Positions 9,041 to 18,014 of a DNA stretch of 64,000 bases are shown in pieces. Both the position numbers and the translations under genes were made by a program. The stretch is from Gillisella vitis (GTDB lineage Bacteria; Pseudomonadota; Alphaproteobacteria; Rhizobiales; Rhizobiaceae), in contig NZ_CP056049.1 in the NCBI RefSeq assembly GCF_021559775.1, positions 248,001-312,000 on the forward strand, written 5' to 3'. The notes beneath the pieces are model-generated. The model was not told where the DNA came from. It made no database searches and saw only the letters and a program-made list of their open reading frames with translations. Positions within the stretch are counted from its first letter, which is position 1. Every line of letters begins with the position of its first letter.

Positions 9041-10399
9041 ATGAAAACTGTTCTTTTCTGTTTAGCCCTTTTTCTTTTGCCTATTTCATCTGCGTTTGCC
9101 GACTGTCCCGCCCCAATTGACAACAGCTTTGCAGCGGCGGCCAATGCCAAGTTCGACTGCTCCAGTAGCCTGCCCCTGAAAGGTCACGAAACAGACCGCA
9201 AGTTCCAGGTTCATTATGATTTTCCAAAGACCTTGCCCGATACCAGCAAGCTGCCATGGCTGACGATCGATCCCTTCAAGAATCCCGCTGACTATATGCA
9301 GGCCGTCTTGAATTACGTCACCAAGGTGAACGCTCGCCCTGAGATTGATTGGCGCATCCAGGATAATAAGGTCGAGGAATGGTGCGATGCGCCATGGTTC
9401 TTCATGCTGAGGGAGCCACTGCACGGTATGACCACCGAACGGTGGTCTCGTCCGAAGGAGCTTCACGCGCTCCAAACAGATTGGGAGCGTACTTTCGCTG
9501 TCGGGATCTACAACGATGTGGCCTGCTACGGTTTTGGGCAGATCTGGGCCGATCCGGCCTTTCCCAAAACCCTTGACTTTGCATTCGCGGACGGTGCCGT
9601 GGCGGCCAAAATGCTGTTCACGTCAGCAAAGCCTTCCAGCGTTCCTTATCTTGCAGGGTCAAAGGAGTGGGACGTTGCCGGAGAAAAAGACGGCAGCACC
9701 ATGACGATGCGGCTTCTGCAATTTGATCTGTCGATTAAGGACAAACGTTCGCCCAACGGCTGGTTCTTCGGGACATTCGTCTATAATGCCATGCAGCCCG
9801 GTGATACGCCGTATCAGCGCCTGGTTCCGGTCGGCCTGATCTGGGGAAGCGACCCTGCGTTGAATGCAAAAGCATATCTGGAACAAGCCATGTCGCCGAC
9901 CGAAAGCTGGGTCAATCCTGCCGTCGCCACGATGTTTTATCCCCTCCCGAGACAGCATCTCGGCCTTTTCGGGCGCGCCAATGGCCCCGTCGACAACCCA
10001 ATGTCCGCCTGCATTACATGTCATCAACGCGCGCTTGACTGGGGGACAGCGGTCTTGCCTGACAGCCCTGAAGCGGCGCAAGCGGCGGAACTGTTACCAG
10101 ATGTTCCCACTGATCCATACAACGATTCAGCCGTCGCCGCCTATTTCAGAAACATTGGGTCCAATTCACCCGTGCCGGACACGCAGTCGCTTGATTATGT
10201 TTTGCAGGTTTCAAAAGGAATTTCTGCCTTCCGCAATTGGGTGAAGACCGATTTTCCTGATCATGCCGCCTCCACCTCGGATGTCCCGCCCTACCCCTTC
10301 AAACCCGGCAACACAATCACCGTGACGCCTGTTGACATTACTGCTCCTGGCGCTGAAAAACTTGAACTCGATCCAACCGGCAAGCTTTTCCTTCGCTGA
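9041..10399 (+). CDS. Exported protein with a single c-type haem motif
   Basis: A 452-residue protein with a clear Sec signal peptide (MKTVLFCLALFLLPISSAFA, cleavage after AFA), so periplasmic or secreted. Residues 324-328 are CITCH, a CXXCH covalent haem site, which suggests a c-type cytochrome-like protein, although the other 400 residues match no cytochrome family I know. I chose the ATG at 9041 because GGGGAG lies before it and the signal peptide starts there. The next gene encodes a regulator in the same direction 45 bases on, suggesting a unit. Function unknown. Confidence 0.75.
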   Translation: MKTVLFCLALFLLPISSAFADCPAPIDNSFAAAANAKFDCSSSLPLKGHETDRKFQVHYDFPKTLPDTSKLPWLTIDPFKNPADYMQAVLNYVTKVNARPEIDWRIQDNKVEEWCDAPWFFMLREPLHGMTTERWSRPKELHALQTDWERTFAVGIYNDVACYGFGQIWADPAFPKTLDFAFADGAVAAKMLFTSAKPSSVPYLAGSKEWDVAGEKDGSTMTMRLLQFDLSIKDKRSPNGWFFGTFVYNAMQPGDTPYQRLVPVGLIWGSDPALNAKAYLEQAMSPTESWVNPAVATMFYPLPRQHLGLFGRANGPVDNPMSACITCHQRALDWGTAVLPDSPEAAQAAELLPDVPTDPYNDSAVAAYFRNIGSNSPVPDTQSLDYVLQVSKGISAFRNWVKTDFPDHAASTSDVPPYPFKPGNTITVTPVDITAPGAEKLELDPTGKLFLR

Positions 10400-10444
10400 T
10401 ATGATATGATACTTTAAATATATTCCGTCTCCAGGGGGCTGCAC

Positions 10445-12034
10445 ATGTTGTCATTAAACATCTTTGGCCGCTTTCTGATTGTCGACTCTCATGGGTGCGA
10501 CCGCAGCCCGAGAGGATCGAAGGCGCGCGGGATAGTGGCGTTACTTGCCATGTCACAAGGCTACTCCCGCAACCGGACTTGGTTGCAGGATAAGCTGTGG
10601 AGCGATCGAGATTCCAAGAGGGGGTCGGACAGCCTTCGCCAAACGCTCGTCGACATACGACGGGCGTTTGGCCCCTATCAAACGATATTGAAAGCGGATC
10701 GGGAAAAGGTAGCACTTGATCCAACCCGCTTTTCGATAAAATACCGGCTCATGCCCGCCTCGAATGACTGGAATAATGAGCAGGACGCATTTGCCGACCT
10801 CGACATTCGTGACCCTGAGTTTGAAGACTGGATCCGGAACTTACGAGCCTCTCTTGCGGACAAGGCGCGGATCAGTCCGCCCCATGCCCTACGCAGTCAT
10901 ACCGCCCCCAAACCCGCAATTTTTTTCCAATTCCTATCCGACAACCAGCCTTCGAGTGAATTGACGTCAAGTCGACTGATGACACTGACAACGACGTCGC
11001 TCCGCGATTTAGACGATTTTGAAATCTTTCCCCGTCACGCTGCCATCGGCGGCACTCTCCCTCCCTTGCCTGTCAAGGGCCTCACTGTCGCAGTGCGGAC
11101 CGTAACTTTAGGTCGAGACAGCCATGTGGCTATTGCCCTCAGCCATGCAGGGACTGGACAGCTCTATTGGTCGCGAACCACTCAAATATCGGCATCACAC
11201 ACAGAGTTGCTGCATCACGAATCCGGGATTCTTGTCCAAGCCATTCTTTCAACTTTGCGCGAGCGGAAGGATCAGCTTGGAATCTCACATTCGGGAGCCA
11301 TGCTCGCCAATCATGCGCGGGCCTTGATCTTCCGATTTGATCGGCAAAGTTTAAGAGATGCAGACGTCAATCTGCGCTATGCCTATGATCGCGATCCGCG
11401 CCCGCAATATCTGGCATGGCGGGCATTCCTGCGCAACATGGCACAGTTCCAGCATTGCAGCAGCGCATTCCTGGACGACAAGATCACATCGACGGAACTG
11501 GTACAGGAAGCGCTGCGCGAGGACGCTGGTAGCGCCAGCATCCTGGGCATCGGGGCCCATCTCGAATATCTTGGAGGCGGTTCAAGCCGTGGTTCACTGC
11601 GGCTTGCTGAACGCGCTGTCAGCCTTGACCCGCTGAACGCAGTCAACCTGGCGATTTTATCCAATACGGAACTGGTTCTCGACAAGCTTAGAGATAGTCA
11701 AGGATCGGCTTTAAGCGCACTTGCATTAACAGGTGGAGGCGAACACAGGGCCTTTGTCGAATTCTTTTGCTGTATGTCCGCCGCCGCGTTGGGCGAATAT
11801 GCAACGGCCATAGGTCACGCAGAAGCAGCGCTTATTCTGCGTCCCGCATTTCGAGCGCCCCTCAGGTATTTGATTGCACTTTACAAGCAGGCAGGCATGA
11901 TCGAGCAAATGGATCGAGCCGTCTCCCGGTTGCAACAATTCGAGCCTGACTTCCTGCCTGCACGCTTTCTCGACAGCGATTATCCGGTCACAACCATGCG
12001 ACGGATTCGGTTGATTGACGCCATCGCCAGTTAG
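10445..12034 (+). CDS. Winged-helix (SARP/BTAD-like) regulator with C-terminal helical repeats
   Basis: A 529-residue protein. The first ~100 residues resemble the DNA-binding winged helix of SARP/OmpR-type regulators (RGIVALLAM, LQDKLWSDRDSKRGSDSLRQ, then LVDIRRAFG), the pattern also found in rhizobial proteins annotated as adenylate cyclase-like or BTAD regulators. The C-terminal half (about 300-520) is helical and TPR-like (ALSALALTGGGEHRAFVEFF, AIGHAEAALILRPAFRAPLR). No cyclase catalytic residues were seen. It lies 45 bases after the haem-motif protein and may be cotranscribed with it. Confidence 0.65.
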   Translation: MLSLNIFGRFLIVDSHGCDRSPRGSKARGIVALLAMSQGYSRNRTWLQDKLWSDRDSKRGSDSLRQTLVDIRRAFGPYQTILKADREKVALDPTRFSIKYRLMPASNDWNNEQDAFADLDIRDPEFEDWIRNLRASLADKARISPPHALRSHTAPKPAIFFQFLSDNQPSSELTSSRLMTLTTTSLRDLDDFEIFPRHAAIGGTLPPLPVKGLTVAVRTVTLGRDSHVAIALSHAGTGQLYWSRTTQISASHTELLHHESGILVQAILSTLRERKDQLGISHSGAMLANHARALIFRFDRQSLRDADVNLRYAYDRDPRPQYLAWRAFLRNMAQFQHCSSAFLDDKITSTELVQEALREDAGSASILGIGAHLEYLGGGSSRGSLRLAERAVSLDPLNAVNLAILSNTELVLDKLRDSQGSALSALALTGGGEHRAFVEFFCCMSAAALGEYATAIGHAEAALILRPAFRAPLRYLIALYKQAGMIEQMDRAVSRLQQFEPDFLPARFLDSDYPVTTMRRIRLIDAIAS

Positions 12035-12123
12035 TTATCCAAGCGCTTCAAACTCACGGACGATTCACGCTGGACTCACGATAGCAGACTATCGTCGCGT
12101 TATAGAAACACGTAGGAACAACT

Positions 12124-12318
12124 ATGAGCAATAACCGTATGGTTGTCGACCATCTGAAGGCTGCATTGCTTGCGACAAACGCAGACAAGACGTTTCTTGC
12201 CTACCTCATTCAAATGGCGCTGATTGAGTGCGCGACCGCTCCGCAGGTTTTTGGTTCAACGCCGACTATGAATGAGTGTCGCGGGTCGACCCCTATGATC
12301 AGTCCCGTAAGGCCTTAA
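12124..12318 (+). CDS. Small hypothetical protein, 64 residues
   Basis: Starts MSNNRMVVDHLKAALLATNA and contains KTFLAYLIQMALIEC, a plausible amphipathic helix. A TAGGAA ribosome site precedes the ATG by about six bases, and a strong terminator follows its stop by 24 bases, so it looks like a discrete short transcription unit. The C-terminal third is low in structure and may be frayed. No function recognised. Confidence 0.5.
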   Translation: MSNNRMVVDHLKAALLATNADKTFLAYLIQMALIECATAPQVFGSTPTMNECRGSTPMISPVRP

Positions 12319-12341
12319 TTTACTGAATAAAAATGCAGCCT

Positions 12342-12391
12342 GGATGGGGCAAGATCGGCGCCGGTCATGCCCCATCCTGTAAAAAATTTTT
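12342..12391 (+). terminator. Rho-independent terminator
   Basis: A perfect 10-base inverted repeat, GGATGGGGCA at 12342-12351 and TGCCCCATCC at 12368-12377, followed by an A-run and T-run (12381-12391). It should end transcription of the small gene at 12124 and insulate the sigma-54 activator gene downstream. Confidence 0.85.
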
Positions 12392-12670
12392 CATTTAAAA
12401 TCAGGTGTTTACTGTCTTTTCTAGCAGCTTCAATCTTCGGCGCGGTTGCACAGGCCTTCAAAAACGGCTCCACATGGAGCCACCTAGGCCCAGCTTAAAG
12501 ACAGTTGCCAGCCTGCCATTGTTAGCCATTTGTTTGCCGAGGAAGCAACCTGCCCGACAATCGCTACGCGTGACCGACAAGATGTCTCGAAGCATTAGGC
12601 GCTTCTGGCAATTGGGGCTATGATCTCCTTAAAGATCACGGGAGGCGGCTTTTCGAGAGCCGGTGATTTC

Positions 12671-14557
12671 ATGGGTTTTGCCGATCACGTCAAGGAAATC
12701 GAGCGCGTCGGGCAGGGAAGCAATACGGGCCGCGACGCTATTGTCGTGGAATCCTGGCGGCGATGCCTGGAGACTTACCAGCTCGATCCGGCGCAAGCGC
12801 GTGAGGCGGTCATCGTCTCGCAAACACGCCTGCGCGAACATCGCCAGCAGGCGGAGGACCTCGTACACATCGCACGCTCTGGGCTGGAGCGGCTCTACCG
12901 GCAGGTTGCCGAGCAGAATTATGTTCTTCTCCTCTCCGACCGGCAGGGCGTAACCGTCGAATTTCTCGGTGATCCCTCCTTCAACAACAACTTGCGAAAG
13001 GCCGGGCTCTATCTCGGCTCGGAATGGTCCGAGCCCCGCGCTGGCACGTGCGCTGTTGGCGCCTGCCTGGCCACCGGCGAGGCTCTGACGATCCATCAGA
13101 CCGACCATTTTGACATCACCCATACACCACTCTCCTGCACCGCTGCACCGATCTATGACACGCAAGGCGCGTTGGCAGCGGTCCTCGATATTTCGCTGCT
13201 GAGTTCACCCATCTTAAAGACGAGCCAGAATATGGCACGTCATCTTGTCTCCTCGACCGTGCGGCGCATCGAGCTCGCCAATCTCATGGCGAACAGTCGA
13301 CACGACCTAGTGCTGCGCTTTGCTGGCGCGCCGGAATTTCTCGATGTTGATCCGGAAGCGGCGATTTCGGTCGATGGCGGGGGCCGCATCACCGGCATGA
13401 CGCATGGCGGCGCGCGGCTTCTCGCTGCCTCGCGTGGAATCGACTGGCGACAGCCCGAGCTTGTGCTTGGCCAGCCGGTCGCGGATTTTTTCGAGGCAGG
13501 CTTGGACGAGCTCGCTTCGCTGACCCGCGCCAGCCTGCCGCAAGACCGGCGGATTGCCGTGCGCGATGGGTCGGTCCTCTTTGCCCATGCGATCGAGCCG
13601 CAACAGCGCGTGGCCGGGGCGCCGCTCGTCCGAGCTCTTCGGTCGCCGCCAGCCATGAACCTGCTCGGCGGCAGTGTCGACATCATGGACAGCCTTCGCC
13701 GCAAGATCGCCAAGCTCGCACCGAGCGCACTGCCGATCCTGCTTCAGGGCGAGACCGGAACCGGCAAGGAATATCTGGCACGCATCATCCACGAGGTGAG
13801 CGGGTTGTCAGGCCGTTTCGTTGCGGTCAATTGCGCAGCGATCCCTGAACAGCTGATCGAAAGCGAATTGTTCGGCTATGTGTCAGGCGCCTTCACCGGC
13901 GCCCTTGTCAAGGGACGAAAGGGCTTGGTCGAGGAAGCGGCGGGCGGAACCCTGTTCCTCGACGAAATCGGCGACATGCCATACGCCGCGCAAAGCAGGT
14001 TGCTCAGGGTTCTGGCCGAGGGTGAGGTGTTGCCGGTCGGCGGTTCGGTGGCGCACAAGGTGGAGTTTCGCGTCGTGTCTGCGTCGCATCGGTCTTTGGC
14101 CGACATGGTCGCAACCGGCGCATTCCGGCAAGACCTCTATTACAGGCTGAATGCCGCCGTACTATCCCTTCCACGGCTTTGTGAGCGCGGCGACTTGCCA
14201 TGGCTGCTCGACAAATTGCTCGAAAAACATGCTCCGGTGAACCGATCGCTCAGGCTTTCAAACACTGCCCGCCTTTTGATCCTCAATCATCGCTGGCCAG
14301 GCAATATCCGCGAGCTGGACAATGCGATCGCCTTCGCCGCAGCCCTGTGCGACGATGGACTGATTGAGGTAACGGACCTTCCAGAACACCTGGCCGGTAA
14401 CGTGCATGTCCCTGGCGATGGCGGCCCTGAAGCCGAACTTCGCGCTATTCTCGCTGCTTGCCATGGCAATATTTCCGAGGCGGCGCGCCGCCTCGGTATT
14501 GATCGCACCACAATGCATCGCCGTATGCGCAGGTTCGGCATAGACAGGCCGCATTGA
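12671..14557 (+). CDS. Sigma-54-dependent activator, AcoR-like
   Basis: A 628-residue enhancer-binding protein. The N-terminal GAF-type sensor region (about 60-190, with RAGTCAVG and PLSCTAAPIYD) resembles AcoR, the acetoin-responsive activator. The central AAA+ domain has Walker A GETGTGKE (360-367) and an intact sigma-54 contact loop GAFTGA (406-411). A Fis-type helix-turn-helix (GNISEAARRLGIDRTTMHRR) ends the protein. The start is uncertain: an in-frame ATG at 12620 adds 17 residues, and a GGGAGG at 12640 fits neither well. The downstream operon has a perfect -24/-12 promoter with palindromic upstream sites, so it is the expected target. Confidence 0.92.
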   Translation: MGFADHVKEIERVGQGSNTGRDAIVVESWRRCLETYQLDPAQAREAVIVSQTRLREHRQQAEDLVHIARSGLERLYRQVAEQNYVLLLSDRQGVTVEFLGDPSFNNNLRKAGLYLGSEWSEPRAGTCAVGACLATGEALTIHQTDHFDITHTPLSCTAAPIYDTQGALAAVLDISLLSSPILKTSQNMARHLVSSTVRRIELANLMANSRHDLVLRFAGAPEFLDVDPEAAISVDGGGRITGMTHGGARLLAASRGIDWRQPELVLGQPVADFFEAGLDELASLTRASLPQDRRIAVRDGSVLFAHAIEPQQRVAGAPLVRALRSPPAMNLLGGSVDIMDSLRRKIAKLAPSALPILLQGETGTGKEYLARIIHEVSGLSGRFVAVNCAAIPEQLIESELFGYVSGAFTGALVKGRKGLVEEAAGGTLFLDEIGDMPYAAQSRLLRVLAEGEVLPVGGSVAHKVEFRVVSASHRSLADMVATGAFRQDLYYRLNAAVLSLPRLCERGDLPWLLDKLLEKHAPVNRSLRLSNTARLLILNHRWPGNIRELDNAIAFAAALCDDGLIEVTDLPEHLAGNVHVPGDGGPEAELRAILAACHGNISEAARRLGIDRTTMHRRMRRFGIDRPH

Positions 14558-14567
14558 GCATCCGGAC

Positions 14568-14583
14568 TGTGGCATACGCCACA
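14568..14583. promoter_or_regulatory. Upstream activator site 1 (TGTGGC-N4-GCCACA)
   Basis: TGTGGCATACGCCACA is an inverted repeat with six-base arms. It lies about 100 bases before the sigma-54 promoter and shares its half-site with the second palindrome at 14591. This is the usual place for an enhancer-binding protein to dock. That the AcoR-like protein at 12671 binds here is inferred from position. Confidence 0.65.
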
Positions 14584-14590
14584 CCTGTCG

Positions 14591-14606
14591 CGCCACAGCT
14601 GTGGCG
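14591..14606. promoter_or_regulatory. Upstream activator site 2, perfect 16-base palindrome
   Basis: CGCCACAGCTGTGGCG is fully self-complementary and contains the same TGTGGC/GCCACA half-sites as site 1. A further GCCACA-type half overlaps between the two (TGTCGCGCCACA). It ends about 65 bases before the -24 element. Confidence 0.7.
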
Positions 14607-14669
14607 TAGCGAAACCTGCCCCGCCTCGAAAACTGAGTAATTCCAGTCCTTCGCCCTGCCAGGAGCCAC

Positions 14670-14685
14670 TGGCACGGGCATTGCT
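14670..14685 (+). promoter_or_regulatory. Sigma-54 (-24/-12) promoter
   Basis: TGGCACGGGCATTGCT matches the consensus TGGCACG-N4-TTGCT at every base. The GG of -24 (14671-14672) and GC of -12 (14683-14684) have the required spacing. Transcription should start near 14696, about 26 bases before the dehydrogenase ATG. Confidence 0.9.
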
Positions 14686-14721
14686 CTTCTCTTGGCATCG
14701 ACCGCAGCCAAGGGAGGAAAC

Positions 14722-15795
14722 ATGCGCGCGCTTAGATTTCATGCAGCCAAGGATTTGCGACTGGACGACATTGCCGAGCCGAAGCAACCGGGACCAGGTC
14801 AGGTTCTGGTCCGCAATCGCTTCGTCGGGATTTGCGGCACGGATCTTCACGAATACAGCTACGGCCCGATCTTCATCCCGACCGAGCCACACCCCTTCAC
14901 CGGCGCCCATGGCCCGCAAGTGCTCGGCCATGAATTCGGCGGCGTCGTTGAGGCGATTGGCGAGGGCGTTACGTCCGTCGTCGTTGGCGACCGCGTATCC
15001 ATCCAGCCCCTCGTCATGCCAAGGTCCGGCGACTATTTCGCCGATCGCGGCCTTTTCCACTTAAGCACGCAGTTAGCGCTGGTGGGCTTGAGCTGGGATG
15101 GCGGCGGCATGGCCGAAGCAGCGCTCGTCAATGACTACAATGTCCAGAAAATCCCGAACGAGATGACCGATGAAGAGGCAGCCCTGGTCGAGCCAACGGC
15201 GGTTGCTGTCTATGCCTGCGATCGCGGCGGCGTAACCGCTGGCACAAGCGTCCTCGTGACGGGCGCTGGTCCCATCGGCATGCTGACACTGCTCGCCGCG
15301 CGCGCGGCGGGCGCCACCCAGCTTTTTGTATCTGATCTCAATGACTCCAGGCTCGCGCTTGCGAAAGAGGTGTTGCCCGATGTCATCACGATCAACCCGC
15401 AGCGCGACAATGTCGGTGATGTCGTTCGCTTGCAAACGGAAGGCAACGTCGGCTGCGATGTCGCCATCGAATGCGTAGGCAACGAACATGCGCTGAAGGC
15501 CTGCGTCGACGCCGTGCGCAAGCAGGGCGTCGTGGTCCAGACCGGCCTGCATCCGCATGAAAATCCGATCGACTGGTTCCAGGTGACATTCAAAGATCTG
15601 GAAATCAAAGGATCCTGGGCCTACCCGACACACTATTGGCCACGCGTCATCAGGCTGATTGCTTCCGGCCAGCTGCCGGCAATGAAGATCGTCACCAAGC
15701 GCGTCACCCTCGACACAGCTGTCAAAGAAGGCTTCGACGTCCTGCTCGACCCGGCGGGAGCCCAACTCAAGATCCTGATCGATCTTTCGAAATAG
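14722..15795 (+). CDS. 2,3-butanediol dehydrogenase-like zinc alcohol dehydrogenase
   Basis: A 357-residue medium-chain dehydrogenase. It has the catalytic zinc region (GICGTDLHEY, VLGHEFGGVVEAIG) and a Rossmann NAD site (VLVTGAGPIGMLTLLAARAA). The overall pattern fits (R,R)-butanediol dehydrogenases, which interconvert butanediol and acetoin. The usual four structural-zinc cysteines are missing: the segment after VSIQPLVMP has none. Start 14722 follows GGGAGG; the upstream in-frame ATG lacks a ribosome site. It is the first gene behind the sigma-54 promoter, and the activator is AcoR-like, which favours an acetoin or related diol/ketone substrate. Confidence 0.85.
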   Translation: MRALRFHAAKDLRLDDIAEPKQPGPGQVLVRNRFVGICGTDLHEYSYGPIFIPTEPHPFTGAHGPQVLGHEFGGVVEAIGEGVTSVVVGDRVSIQPLVMPRSGDYFADRGLFHLSTQLALVGLSWDGGGMAEAALVNDYNVQKIPNEMTDEEAALVEPTAVAVYACDRGGVTAGTSVLVTGAGPIGMLTLLAARAAGATQLFVSDLNDSRLALAKEVLPDVITINPQRDNVGDVVRLQTEGNVGCDVAIECVGNEHALKACVDAVRKQGVVVQTGLHPHENPIDWFQVTFKDLEIKGSWAYPTHYWPRVIRLIASGQLPAMKIVTKRVTLDTAVKEGFDVLLDPAGAQLKILIDLSK

Positions 15796-15910
15796 CGTCG
15801 TGGCCAACGCCTGTTGCGGGAGAGGAGCCCGGGCAGGCGATGGCCGCTTCGAAAGGCGCCTGGAGGGGCGCTTCATCACCGATGACACAAGCACTACGGA
15901 GGAGAAGACC

Positions 15911-17713
15911 ATGCTTGATATCAGCCCGGCCACAAAAATAGACACGGCTCTGTCGAAGCTCGGCAAAGCGCTTGAAAGCGGCGACATTGATGCCGCCGTC
16001 AACCTGTTTCAGACCGATTGCTATTGGCGCGATCTGGTGACATTCACCTGGAACCTTAAGACACTCGAGGGTCACGAGCAGATCCGAGAGATGCTGAAGA
16101 GCCAGCTTGCCGCCATCGCACCCTCGAATTTCGTGCAGGATCCGAAAGAGCCCGCCACTGATGCTGGTGGGATCACTGACGGCTGGTTCGAGTTCGAAAC
16201 GGGCGTCGCACGCGGTTACGGACATATCCGCCTGAAGGATGGGCGGATCTGGACCCTCTTGACCACCATGACCGAATTGAAGGGCCATGAAGAGCCGAAA
16301 GGCATCCGCCGCCCGATGGGGGCCGAGCACGGCCATGACCGTAACCGCATGACCTGGAAAGAAAAGCGCGAGAGCGAGAGCGCCGAGCTGGGCTATTCGG
16401 CGCAACCCTATGTCCTTATCATCGGTGGCGGCCAGGGAGGAATTGCACTTGGCGCACGGCTCCGCCAGCTGGGTGTGCCGACAATCATCATCGAGAAGAA
16501 CGAGCGCCCGGGCGACAGCTGGCGTAAGCGCTACAAGTCGCTCTGCCTGCACGACCCCGTCTGGTACGATCACCTGCCTTACATTCCGTTTCCGGAAAAC
16601 TGGCCTGTCTTCACTCCCAAGGACAAAGTCGGCGATTGGCTGGAAATGTACACCAAGGTCATGGAGTTGAACTATTGGGGGTCTACGACCTGCAAGTCGG
16701 CGCAATTCGATGAAGCGACCGGCGAATGGACAGTCATTGTTGAACGCGCCGGCAAGGAAATCGTGCTCAAGCCAAAGCAGCTGGTGCTGGCGACGGGCAT
16801 GTCGGGCAAGGCCAATGTGCCGAAATTTCCCGGTCAGGATGTGTTCAAGGGCGAACAGCAGCATTCCTCGCAGCATCCGGGGCCGGACGCCTATGCCGGC
16901 AAACGAGTGGTGGTGATCGGCTCCAACAACTCCGCCCACGATATCTGCGCAGCGCTCTGGGAAGCCGGCGCCGATGTCACCATGCTGCAACGGTCATCCA
17001 CCCATATCGTCAAATCGGGTTCACTGATGGAGATCGGTCTGGGCGATCTCTACTCGGAAAGGGCGGTGCAGAGCGGCATGACCACGCGTAAGGCCGACCT
17101 GATTTTTGCGTCCCTGCCCTACCGGATCATGCATGAGTTTCAGATCCCGATTTACAACAGGATTCGTGAACAGGACGCAGATTTTTATAAGGCACTGGAA
17201 GAGGCTGGCTTCATGCTGGACTTCGGCGACGACGAGTCTGGCCTGTTCATGAAATATCTGCGGCGTGGATCAGGCTATTACATCGATGTCGGCGCCTGTG
17301 ATCTGGTGATTGACGGCTCCATCAAGCTCAAATCCGGCGTGGACGTCTCGCATTTGACCGAAAACGCCGTCGTGCTGAAGGATGGTACCCAGTTGCCAGC
17401 GGATCTCGTGGTCTATGCCACCGGCTACGGCTCGATGAATGGTTGGGCGGCCGATCTCATTTCGCGCGACGTCGCTGACAAAATCGGCAAATGTTGGGGG
17501 CTCGGCTCCGATACGACCAAGGATCCCGGTCCCTGGGAGGGCGAACAACGCAACATGTGGAAGCCGACGCAACAGGACGCACTGTGGTTCCACGGCGGCA
17601 ACCTGCACCAGTCACGGCACTATTCGCAATATCTGTCACTGCAGCTGAAAGCTCGTCAGGTCGGTATCGATACACCCGTCTACGGCATGACCAGACCGCA
17701 TCATCTGTCGTAA
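15911..17713 (+). CDS. Flavin-containing monooxygenase with N-terminal NTF2/SnoaL-like domain
   Basis: A 600-residue two-part protein. Residues about 5-140 look like an NTF2/SnoaL fold (short helical start, CYWRDLVTFTWNLKTLEGH). From about 165 follows an FAD-dependent monooxygenase with FAD site GGGQGG (172-177) and NADPH site GSNNSA (337-342). It belongs to the YUC/FMO or Baeyer-Villiger-like flavoproteins. GGAGGAG precedes the ATG at 15911. It is the second gene of the sigma-54 operon, 115 bases after the dehydrogenase, so it may oxygenate the ketone made by that enzyme; this is inference. Confidence 0.85.
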   Translation: MLDISPATKIDTALSKLGKALESGDIDAAVNLFQTDCYWRDLVTFTWNLKTLEGHEQIREMLKSQLAAIAPSNFVQDPKEPATDAGGITDGWFEFETGVARGYGHIRLKDGRIWTLLTTMTELKGHEEPKGIRRPMGAEHGHDRNRMTWKEKRESESAELGYSAQPYVLIIGGGQGGIALGARLRQLGVPTIIIEKNERPGDSWRKRYKSLCLHDPVWYDHLPYIPFPENWPVFTPKDKVGDWLEMYTKVMELNYWGSTTCKSAQFDEATGEWTVIVERAGKEIVLKPKQLVLATGMSGKANVPKFPGQDVFKGEQQHSSQHPGPDAYAGKRVVVIGSNNSAHDICAALWEAGADVTMLQRSSTHIVKSGSLMEIGLGDLYSERAVQSGMTTRKADLIFASLPYRIMHEFQIPIYNRIREQDADFYKALEEAGFMLDFGDDESGLFMKYLRRGSGYYIDVGACDLVIDGSIKLKSGVDVSHLTENAVVLKDGTQLPADLVVYATGYGSMNGWAADLISRDVADKIGKCWGLGSDTTKDPGPWEGEQRNMWKPTQQDALWFHGGNLHQSRHYSQYLSLQLKARQVGIDTPVYGMTRPHHLS

Positions 17714-17717
17714 AGCC

Positions 17718-17752
17718 CATAGGGGGCGCCAGCCTGGCTGGTGCCCCCTATG
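17718..17752 (+). terminator. Strong hairpin after the monooxygenase gene
   Basis: CATAGGGGGC-G-CCAGCC pairs with GGCTGG-T-GCCCCCTATG, about 17 pairs including one G-T, starting five bases after the stop codon. No T-run follows, so it may protect the 3' end rather than terminate by itself. The rest of the gap to 18014 shows nothing further. Confidence 0.6.
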
Positions 17753-18014
17753 ATTGGTCCTGTAAGGTCGTGATTTGCGGAAATGAAATAGAGATCGGGT
17801 AGGGTGGCGATCGGAGCCGATGACGCAGCGCTTTCGTTGCAATTTTGCGAGTAAAATCAGTTGCCTATCACCTTTTCAAACGAGGCCTACCTTCTTTGCT
17901 GTTTCACATCTTTATGCCATGACAATCGTCAGACGGATTGCACGCCAATGATGATTTCTCGGGCAGACTCTTAGATTTTAAGGGGAATTTCAAATCCATG
18001 TCCGGAGCACCCGC

